From Calliopsis andreniformis (Eukaryota > Arthropoda > Insecta > Hymenoptera > Andrenidae): a DNA stretch of 64,000 nucleotides. The notes under the pieces are model-generated. The model was given only the letters and a program-made list of their open reading frames with translations, made no database searches and was not told where the DNA came from. Both the position numbers and the translations under genes were made by a program. The stretch is from contig NW_027480422.1 of the NCBI RefSeq assembly GCF_051401765.1, positions 25,872,001 through 25,936,000 on the forward strand, given 5' to 3'. This document shows, in pieces, positions 53,283 through 63,729 of this stretch. How positions within the stretch are numbered: the first letter of the stretch is position 1; each line of letters starts with the position of its first letter.

Positions 53283-56105
53283 TGCCAGAAGCATAAAATA
53301 CGATATATGTACAACTGTTTTTCCATCGCATAAAATGAGTAATTGCAACCAGTGTGAAAGTAACGGCCATTTCTACGTTCCGGGAATCCTAGACTTAACA
53401 CTGAGACATTGCTCCACCAGATCGAATACATAGGGCCTTAGAAGTCAACGCCAGAAGCATAAAGTACATTAAAAATCCAACAGTTTGTCCATCGTATAAC
53501 AGGAATAGTTGCCACCAGTGTGAAAGTGATGGTCATTTCTGCATTCCGGGCAACCTAGGCATCACCCTAGGGAGTTGCTCCTCCAGATAGAATAGTTAGG
53601 GCCCAGGAAGTCAACGCCAGAAGCATAAAATACAATATAAATACAACAGTTTTTCCCTTGTATAACAGGAATAATTGCAACCAGTGTGAAAGACATGGTC
53701 ATTTCTACGTTCCGCGCAACCTAGGCTTCACTATAGGGCGTTGCTCCACCACATCGAATAGCTACGGCCTTAGGAGTCAACGCCAGAGGCATAAAATACA
53801 AAATAAATACAACAGTTTTTCCATCGTATAACAAGAATAATTGCAACCAGTGTGATAGTGATGGTCATTTCTACATTCCGGGCAACCTAGGCTTCACTCT
53901 AGGGCCATGCTCCACCAGATCGAATAGTTGGGGCCTTAGAAGTCAACGCCCGAAGCATAAAATACAAAATAAATACAACAGTTTTTCCCTTGTATAACAG
54001 GAATAATTGCAACCAGTGTGAAAGCTATGGTCATTTCTACGTTCCGGGCAATCTAGGCTTCTCTCTAGGGCGTTGCTCCACCAGATCGAACAGTTAGGGC
54101 CTAACAAGTGAACGCCAGAAGCATAAAATACAATATAAATACAACAGTTTTTCCATCGTATAAAACGAATAATTGCAACCAGTGTGAAAGTAATTGACAT
54201 TTCTACGTTGCGGGCATCCTAGACTTAACTCTGAGACATTGCTCCACCAGATCGAATACATAGGGCCTTACAAGTCAACGCCAGAAGCATAAAGTACATT
54301 AAAAATCCAACAGTTTGTCCATCGTATAACAGGAATAGTTGCCACCAGTGTGAAAGTGATGGTCATTTCTGCATTCCGGGCAACCTAGGCTTCACTCTAG
54401 GGCGTTGCTCCTCCAGATCGAATAGTTAGGTCCTAAGAAGTCAACGCCAGAAGCATAAAATGCTATATAAATACAACAGTTTTTCCCTTGTATAACAGGA
54501 ATAATTGCAACCAGTGTGAAAGCTATGGTCATTTCCACGTTCCGGGCAACCTAGGCTTCACTCTAGGGCGTTGCTCCACCACATGGAATAGTTAGGGCCT
54601 TAGAAGTCAGTGCCAGAAGCATAAAATGCCATATAAATACAACAGTTGTTCCACTGTATAATACGAATAATTGCAAACAGTGTGGAAGTAATGGTCATTT
54701 CTACGTTCCGCGCAACCTATGCTTCACTCTAGGGCGTTGCTCAACCACATCGAATAGCTACAGCCCTAGAAGACAACGCCATGACTATAAAATACAATAT
54801 AAATACAACAGTCTATGCATCGTATAAAACATATAATTGCAACCAGTCTGATAGTTATGGTCATTTCTACGTTCCGGGCAACCTAGGCTTCACCCTAGGG
54901 CGTTGCTCCGCCTGATCGAATAGTTAGGGCCTAAGAAGTCAACGCCAGAAGCATAAAATACGATATATGTACAACAGTTTTTCCATCGTATAACAAGAAT
55001 AATTGCAATCAGTGTGAAAGTGATGGTCATTTCTACATTCCGGTGCAACCTAGGGTAGACTCTAGGGCGTTGCTCCACCAGATCGAATAGTTAGGGCCTA
55101 AGAACTCAACGCCAGAAGCATAAAATACAATATAAATACAACTGTTTTTCCCTTGTATAACAGGAATAATTGCAACCAGTGTGAAAGGTATGGTCATTTC
55201 TACGTTCCGGCCAACCTAGGCTTCACTCTAGGGCGTTGCTCCACCACATTGAATAGCTGCGGCCTTAGAAGTCAACGCCAGAAGCATAAAATACAATATA
55301 AATACAACAGTTTTTCAATCCTATAACAGGAATAATTGCAAACAGTGTGAAAAATATGGTCATTTCTACGTTGCGGGCATCCTAGGCTTCACTCTAGGGC
55401 ATTGCTCCACCACATCGAATAGCTACGGCCTTAGAAGTCAACGCCACAACTATAAAAAACAATATAAATACAACAGATTTACCATTGTATAAAATGAATA
55501 ATTGCAAACAGTGTGGAGGTAATGGCCATTTCTACTTTCCGGGCAACCTAGGCTTCACTCTAGGGCGTTTCTCCACCACATCGAATAGCTACGCCCTTAG
55601 AAGTCAACGCCTGAAGCATAAAATATAATATAAATACAACAGTTTTTCCATTGCATGAAACGAATAATTGCAACCAGTGTGAAAGTTATGGTCATTTCTA
55701 CGTTCCGGGCAACCTAGGTTTCACTCTTGGGCGTTGCTCCACCTCATCGGTCAGCTACGGCCTTTGAAGTCAACTCCAGAAGCATAAAATACAATATAGA
55801 TACAACAGTTTTCCAATCGTATAAAACGAATAATTGCAACCAGTATGAAAGTTATGGTCATTTCCACGTTCGGGGCAACCTAGGCTTCACCCTAGGGCGT
55901 TGTTCCACCAGATCGTATAGTTAGGGCCTGTGAAGTCAACGCCAGAAGCATAAAATACAGTATAAATACAACAGCTTTTGCATCGTATATGATGTATATT
56001 TGCAAACAGTGTGAGAGTAAAGGTCATGTCTACGTTCCGGGCAACCTAGGCTTAACTGTAGGGCGTTGCTCCATCAGATCGCATATATAGGGACTTAGAA
56101 GTCAG

Positions 56106-56437
56106 CGCCAGAAGCATAAAATACAATATAAATACAACAGTTTTTCCATTGTATAAAACGAATAATTGCAACCAGTGTGAAAGTTATGGTCATTTCTACG
56201 TTCCGGGCAACCTAGGCTACACTCTAGGGCGTTGCTCCACCAGATCGAATAGTTAGGGCCTAAGAAGTCAACGCCAGAAGCATAAAATACAATATAAATA
56301 CAACAGTTTTTCCATTGTATAAAACGAATAATTGCAACCAGTGTGAAAGTTATGGTCATTTCTACGTTGCGGGCAACCTAGGCTTCACTCTTGGGCGTTG
56401 CTCCACCTCATCGGTCAGCTACGGCCTTTGAAGTCAA
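56106..56437. repeat. Two adjacent near-consensus monomers, a good reference for the repeat
   Basis: Monomers 56,106-56,271 and 56,272-56,437 both start at CGCCAGAAGC. Each has AATATAAATAC, TTTTTCCATTGTATAAAACG, TTGCAACCAGTGTGAAAG and the CCTAGGCT...CTCTAGGG or CTCTTGGG core. The first two-thirds of the second monomer copies the first almost exactly. They sit at the junction where the segmental copies lose homology (left copy diverges at about 47,663). Confidence 0.85.
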
Positions 56438-56872
56438 CTCCAGAAGCATAAAATATAATATAAATACAACAGTTTTTCCATTGCATGAAACGAATAATTG
56501 CAACCAGTGAGAAAGCTATGGTCATTTCTACGTTCCGGGCAACCTAGGCTTCACTCTAGGGCGTTGCTCCACCACATGGATTAGTTAGAGCCTTAGAAGT
56601 CAGTGCCAGAAGCATAAAATGCCATATAAATACAACAGTTGTTCCACTGTATAATACGAATAATTGCAAACAGTGTGGAAGTAATGGTCATTTCTACGTT
56701 CCGCGCAACATATGCTTCACTCTAGGGCGTTGCTCAACCACATCGAATAGCTACGGCCCTAGAAGACAACGCCATGACTATAAAATACAATATAAATACA
56801 ACAGTCTTTCCATCGTATAAAACGAATAATTGCAACCAGTCTGATAGTTATGCTCATTTCTACGTTCCGGGC

Positions 56873-59362
56873 AATCTAGGCTTCTCTCTAGGGCGTTGCT
56901 CCACCAGATCGAATAGCTAGGGCCTAAGAAGTCAACGCCAGAAGCAAAGAATACAATAGGGATACAACAGTTTTTCCATCGTATAACAGGAATAATTGCA
57001 ACCAGTTTGAAAGTTATGGTCATTTCTGCGTTCCAGGCCCCGTAGGCTTCACTCTTGGACGTCGCCCCACCATATCGAATAGCTAGGACCTTAGAAGTCA
57101 AAGCCAGACGCAGAAAATACAATATAAATACAACAGTTTTTCCATCGTATAAAACGAGTAATTGCAATCCGTATTAAAATTATGGTCATTTCTACGTTCC
57201 GGGCAACCTAGGCTTCACCCTAGGTCGTTGCTCCACCAGATCCAATAGTTAGGACATATGAAGTCAGCGCCAGAAGCATAAAATACAAAATAGATACAAC
57301 AGTTTTTCCATCATATAACAGGAATAATTGCAACCAGTGTGAAAGTGATGGTCATTTCTACGTTCCTGGCAACCTAGGCTTCACTCTAGGCCGTTGCTCG
57401 ACCACATCGAATAGCTATGGCCTTAGAAGTCAACGCGAGAAGCATTAAATACAATATAAATACAACAGCTTTTCCACCGTATAACAGGAATAATTGCAAA
57501 CAGTGTGAAGGTAATAGTCATTTCTACGCTCCGGTAAACCTAGGCTTCACTCTAGGGCGTTGCTCAACCAGATCGTGTAGTTAGGGCCTTAGACGTCAAC
57601 GCCAGAAGCATAAAATAAAATAAAAATACAACACTTTTTCCATCGCATACAATTAATGATTGCAAACATTGTGAAAGTAACGGTCATTTCTACGTTCCGC
57701 GCAACCTAGGCTTCACTCTAGGGCGATGCTCCACGGTATCGAATATTTAGGGCCTAAGAAGTCAACGCCAGAAGCATAAAATACAATATAAATACAACAG
57801 TTCTTCCATCGTATACTATTAATGATTGCAAACATTGTGAAAGTAACGGTCATTTCTACGTTCCGGGCAATCTAGGCTTCACTCTAGGGCGACGCTCCAC
57901 CGGATCGAATAGTTAGGGCCTTAGAAGTCAACGCCCGAAGCATTAAATATAAGATTAATACAACAGTTTTTCCATTGTATAAAACGAATGATTGCAACCA
58001 GAGTGAAACTTATGGTCATTTCAACGTTCCGAGCAACATAGGCTGCACTCTAGGGCGTTGCCCGAGTACATCGATTAGCTACGGCCTTAGAATTCAACGC
58101 CAGAAGCATAAAATACAATATAAATACAACAGTTTTTCCATCGTATACTATTAATGATTGCAAACATTGTGAAAGTAACGGTCATTTCTACGTTCCGGGC
58201 AATCTAGGCTTCACTCTAGGGCGACGCTCCACCGGATCGAATATTTAGGGCCTAAGAAGTCAACGCCAGAAGCATAGAATACAATAAAAATACAACAGTT
58301 TTTCCATCATATAAAACGAATAATAGCAACCAGTGTAAAGGTAATGGTCATTTCTACGTTCCGGGCAACCTAGGCTTCATTCTAGGGCGTTGTTCCACCA
58401 GATCGAACAGTTAGCGCCTAAGAAGACAACGCCAGAAGCATAAAATACAATACAAATACAACAGTTTTTCCATCGTATAAAATGAATAATTGCAAACTGT
58501 GTGAAAGTAATGGTCATTTCTGCGTTCCGGGCAACCTAGGCTTCACTCTAGGACGCTGCTCCACCAGATGGAATACTTAGGTCCTAAGAAGACAACGCCA
58601 GAAGCATAAAATACAATATAAATACAACAGTTTTTCCATCGTATAAAATGAATAATTGCAACCAGTGTGAAACTAATGGTCATTTCTACGTTCCGGGCCA
58701 CCTAGGCTTCACTCTAGGGCGTTGCTCCACCAGATCGAATAGTTAGGGCCTAAGAAGCCTACGCCAGAAGCATAAAATACAATAGAAATACAACAGTTCT
58801 TCCATCTTATAACAGCAATAATTGCAATCAGTGTGAAAGGTATGGTCATTTCTACGTTCCGGGCAACCTAGGCTTCACTCTAGGGCGTTGCTCCACCACA
58901 TGGAATAGCTGCGGCCTTAGGAGTCAACGCCAGAGTCATAAAAGACAAAATAAATACAACAGTTTTTCCATCGTATAACAGGAATAATAGACACCAGAGT
59001 GAAGGTTATGGTCACTTCTAAGTTCCGGGCAACCAAGGCTTCACCCTAGAGCGTTGCACCACCAGATCGAATAGCTAGGGCCTTAGAAGCCAACGCCAGA
59101 AGCATAAAATAAAATATAAATGCAACAGTTATTCCATCGTATAGCAGGAATGATTAAAACCAGTGTGAAAGTAATGGGCATTTCTACGTTCCGTGCAACC
59201 TAGGCTTCACTCTAGTGCGTTGCTCCACCAGGTCGAATAGTCAGGGCCTTAGAAAACAACTCCAGACGCATAAAACACAAGAAAAACACAACAGTTCTTT
59301 CATCGTATAACAGGAACAATTGCAACATGCCTGAAGGTAATGGTCATTTCTACGTTCCGAGA
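56873..59362. repeat. 15-monomer (2,490-bp) repeat, copy 1
   Basis: Bases from about 56,873 match 59,363 onward at offset 2,490 (15 x 166). Shared rare variants are AGCAAAGAATACAATAGGG, CCAGACGCAGAAAATAC, GTATTAAAATTATGG, CACCCTAGGTCG, GGACATATGAAGTCAGC and CGAGAAGCATTAAATAC. It overlaps the end of the right segmental copy, so part of it (57,186 onward) also has a third copy near 48,721. Confidence 0.9.
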
Positions 59363-60760
59363 AATCTAGGCTTCTCTCTAGGGCGTTGCTCCACCAGATA
59401 GAATAGTTAGGGCCTAAGAAGTCAACGCCAGAAGCAAAGAATACAATAGGGATACAACAGTTTTTCCATCGTATAACAGGAATAATTGCAACCAGTGTGA
59501 AAGTTATGGTCATTTCTGCGTTCCAGGCCCCATAGGCTTCACTCTTGGACGTTGCCCCACCATATCGAATAGCTAGGACCTTAGTTGTCAAAGCCAGACG
59601 CAGAAAATACAATATAAATACAACAGTTTTTCCATCGTATAAAACGAGTAATTGCAATCCGTATTAAAATTATGGTCATTTCTACATTCCGGGCAACCTA
59701 GGCTTCACCCTAGGTCGTTGCTCCACCAGATCCAATAGTTAGGACATATGAAGTCAGCGCCAGAAGCATAAAATGCAAAATAGATGCAACAGTTTTTCCA
59801 TCATATAACAGGAATAATTGCAACCAGTGTGAAAGTGATGGTCATTTCTACGTTCCTGGCAACCTAGGCTTCACTCTAGGCCGTTGCTCGACCACATCGA
59901 ATAGCTATGGCCTTAGAAGTCAACGCGAGAAGCATTAAATACAATATAAATACAACAGCTTTTCCACCGTATAACAGGAATAATTGCAAACAGTGTGAAG
60001 GTAATAGTCATTTCTACGCTCCGGTAAACCTAGGCTTCACTCTAGGGCGTTGCTCCACCAGATCGTGTAGTTAGGGCCTTAGACGTCAACGCCAGAAGCA
60101 TAAAATAAAATAAAAATACAACACTTTTGCCATCGCATACAATTAATGATTGCAAACATTGTGAAAGTAACGGTCATTTCTACGTTCCGGGCAATCTAGA
60201 CTTCACTCTAGGGCGTTGCTCCACCGGATCGAATAGTTAGGGCCTTAGAAGTCAACGCCCGAAGCATTAAATATAAGATTAATACAACAGTTTTTCCATT
60301 GTATAAAACGAATGATTGCAACCAGAGTGAAACTTATGGTCATTTCAACGTTCCGTGCAACATAGGCTGCACTCTAGGGCGTTGCCCGAGCACATCGATT
60401 AGCTACGGCCTTAGAAGTCAACGCCAGAAGCATAAAATACAATATAAATACAACAGTTTTTCCATCGTATACTATTAATGATTGCAAACATTGTGAAAGT
60501 AACGGTCATTTCTACGTTCCGGGCAACCTAGGCTTCACTCTAAGACGCTGCTCCACCAGATGGAATACTTAGGTCCTAAGAAGACAACGCCAGAAGCATA
60601 AAATACAATATAAATACAACAGTTTTTCCATCGTATAAAATGAATAATTGCAACCAGTGTGAAACTAATGGTCATTTCTACGTTCCGGGCCACCTAGGCT
60701 TCACTCTAGGGCGTTGCTCCACCAGATCGAATAGTTAGGGCCTTAAAAGTCAATGCAGAA
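59363..60760. repeat. 15-monomer repeat, copy 2, shortened
   Basis: Follows copy 1 at offset 2,490 to about 60,215, then at 2,324 (57,917 pairs with 60,241) and then at 1,992 (58,551 pairs with 60,543). The copy has thus lost one and then two further whole monomers. The loss is in exact 166-bp register. After about 60,760 the order is no longer that of copy 1. Confidence 0.85.
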
Positions 60761-61571
60761 GAATAAAATACAATATAAGTACAACAGATTTTCCATCGTA
60801 TAAAATGAATAATTGCAAACATTGTGAAAGTAATGGTCATTTCTACGTTCCGGGCAATCTAGACTTCACTCTAGGTCGTTGCTCCACCGGATCGAATAGT
60901 TAGGGCCTTAGAAGTCAACGCCCGAAGCATAAAATATAAAATTAATAGAACAGTTTTTCCATTGTATAAAACGAATGATTGCAACCAGAGTGAAACTTAT
61001 GGTCATTTCAACGTTCCGTGCAAAATACGCTGCACTCTAGGGCGTTGCTGCACCACATCGATTAGCTACGGCCTTAGAAGTCAACGCCAGAAGCATAAAA
61101 TACAATAAAAATACAACAGTTTTTCCATCGTATACTATTAATGATTGCAAACATTGTGAAAGTAACGGTCATTTCTACGTTCCGGGCAACCTAGGCTTCA
61201 CTGTAGGGCGACGCTCCCCCGGATCGAATATTTAGGGCCTAAGACGTCAACGCCAGAAGCATAAAATACAATATAAATACAACAGCATTTCCATCGTATA
61301 TAATGTACATTTGCAAACAGTGTGAAAGTAACGGTCATTTCTACGTTCCGGGCAACCTAGGCTTCACTCTAGGGCGTTGCTCCACCAGATCGAATAGTTA
61401 GGGCCTAAGAAGTCAACGCCAAAAGCATAAAATACAATATAAACACAACAGTTTTTCCCTTGTATAACAGAAATAATTGCAACCAGTGTGAACGATATGG
61501 TCATTTCTACGTTGCCGGCATCCTAGGCTTCACTCTAGGGCATTGTTCCACCACATCCAATAGCTACGGCC

Positions 61572-61842
61572 TTAGAAGTCAATGCCAGAAGCATAAAATG
61601 CAATATAAATACAACAGTTTTTCCACTGTATAATATGAATAATTGCAAACAGTGTGAAAGATATGGTCATTTCTACGCTGCGGGCATCCTAGGCTTCACT
61701 CTAGGGCGTTGCTCAACCACATCGAATAGCTACGGCCCTAGAACACAACGCCATAACTATAAAATACAATATAAATACAACAGTCTTTCCATCGTATAAA
61801 ACGAGTAATTGCAACCAGTCTGATAGTTATGGTCATTTCCAC
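61572..61842. repeat. Block repeated 13 monomers downstream, left copy
   Basis: Matches 63,730-64,000 at offset 2,158 (13 x 166). Shared markers are TTTTTCCACTGTATAATATG, TCTACGCTGCGGGCA, CCCTAGAACACAACGCC and AAAACGAGTAATTGC. The match is cut by the window end, so the true length is unknown. Confidence 0.85.
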
Positions 61843-62080
61843 GTTCCGGGCAACCTAGGCTTCACTCTAGGGCGTTGCTCCACCACATCGAATAGCTACG
61901 GCCTTAGGAGTCAACGCCAGAGGCATGAAATACAAAATAAATACAACAGATTTTCCATCGTATAACAAGAATAATTGCAGCCAATGTACAAGTGATGGTC
62001 ATTTCTACATTCCGGGCAACCTAGGCTACACTCTAGGGCGTTGCTCCACCAGATCGAATAGTTAGGGCCTAAGAAGTCAA

Positions 62081-62578
62081 CGCCAGAAGCATAAAATACA
62101 ATATAAATACAGCAGCTTTTCCATCGTATATAATGTACATTTGCAAACAGTGTGAAAGTAACGGTCATTTCTACGTTCCGCGCAACCTAGGCTTCACCCT
62201 AGGGCGTTGCTCCACCAGATCGAATAGTTAGGGCCTAAGAAGTCAACGCCAGAAGCATAAAATACAATATAAATACAACAGCAGTTCCATCGTATATAAT
62301 GTACATTTGCAAACAGTGTGAAAGTAACGGTCATTTCTACGTTCCGGGCAACCTAGGCTTCACTCTAGGGCGTTGCTCCACCAGATCGAATAGTTAGGGA
62401 CTGAGAATTCGACGCCAGAAGCATAAAATACAACATAAGTACAACAGTTTTTCCATCGTATATAATGTACATTTGCAAACAGTATGAAAGTAACGGTCAT
62501 TTCTACGTTCCGGGCAACCTAGGCTTCACTCTAGGGCGTTGCTCCACCAGATCGAATAGTTAGGGACTTAGAATTCGA
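62081..62578. repeat. Three adjacent homogenised monomers with TATATAATGTACATTTGC
   Basis: Three consecutive 166-bp units (62,081, 62,247 and 62,413) share the GTATATAATGTACATTTGCA variant and an otherwise near-identical second half. A fourth relative lies at about 61,293. This is single-monomer amplification, unlike the multi-monomer units elsewhere. Confidence 0.88.
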
Positions 62579-63242
62579 CGCCAGAAGCATAAAATACAAC
62601 ATAAGTACAACAGTTTTTCCATCGTATAACAGGAATAATTGCAACCAGTGTGAAAGTACAGGTCATTTTTACGTTCCGGGCAACCTAGGCTTCGCTCAAG
62701 GGCGTTGCTCCACCACATCGAATAGTTAGGGCCTTAGAAGTCAACGCCTGAAGCATAAAATACAATAAAAATACAACATTTTTTTCATCGTATAAAACGA
62801 ATAATTGCAACCAGTATGAAAGTTATGGTCATTTCTACGTTCCGGGCAACCTAGGCCTCACCCTAGGGCGTTGCTCCACCTGATCGAATAGTTAGGGCCT
62901 AAGAAGTCAACGCCAGAAGCATAAAATACGATATATGTACAACAGTTTTACCATCGTATAAAATGAATAATCGCAAACCGTGTGAAGGTGATGGTCATTT
63001 CTATATTCCGGGCAACCTAGGCTTCACTCTAGGGCGTTTCTGCACCACATCGAATAGCTACGCCCATAGAAGTCAACGCCTGAAGCTTAAGATATAATAT
63101 ATGTACAACAGTTTTTCCATCGTATAACAGGAATAATTGCAACCAGTGTGAATGACATGGTCATTTCTACGTTCCGGGCAACCTAGGCTTTACTCTAGGG
63201 CGTTGCTCAACCACATCGAATAGCTACGACCTTAGGAGTCAA

Positions 63243-63574
63243 CGCCAGAGGCATAAATTACAAAATAAATACAACAGTTTTTCCATCGTATAACAAGAAT
63301 AATTGCAGCCAGTGTGAAAGTGATGGTCATTTCTACATTCCGGGCAACCTAGGCTACACTCTAGGGCGTTGCTCCACCACATCGAATAGCTACGGCCTTA
63401 GGAGTCAACGCCAGAGGCATAAAATACAAAATAAATACAACAGATTTTCCATCGTATAACAAGAATAATTGCAGCCAGTGTGAAAGTGATGGTCATTTCT
63501 ACATTCCGGGCAACCTAGGCTACACTCTAGGGCGTTGCTCCACCAGATGCAATAGTTAGGGCCTAAGAAGTCAA
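63243..63574. repeat. Two adjacent near-identical monomers (CGCCAGAGGC type)
   Basis: Units at 63,243-63,408 and 63,409-63,574 share CGCCAGAGGCATAAA, ACAAGAATAATTGCAGCC, CTACATTCCGG and CTAGGCTACACTC. A related unit starts at 61,915, 1,494 bp (nine monomers) before the second. They show recent single-monomer duplication near the right end. Confidence 0.88.
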
Positions 63575-63729
63575 CGCCAGAAGCAAAAAATACAATATAT
63601 ATACAACAGTTTTTCACATGTATAACAGGAATAATTGCAACCAGTGTGAAAGCTATGGTCATTTCTACGTTCCGGGCAACCTAGGCTTCACTCTAGGACG
63701 TTGCTCCACCACATCGAATAGTTAGGGCC

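Larger units (their letters stand above)
50250..58450. repeat. Segmental duplication in domain C, right copy, expanded to about 8.2 kb
   Basis: Right-hand counterpart of 43,776-49,490. The extra length comes mainly from a tandem duplication of nine monomers (50,297-53,282), two monomers near 50,950-51,285, two near 54,192-54,523, one near 56,940-57,105, and three near 57.7-58.2 kb. Bases 54,192-54,523 resemble 53,362-53,693 (offset 830), so they probably came from within this copy. Confidence 0.88.
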
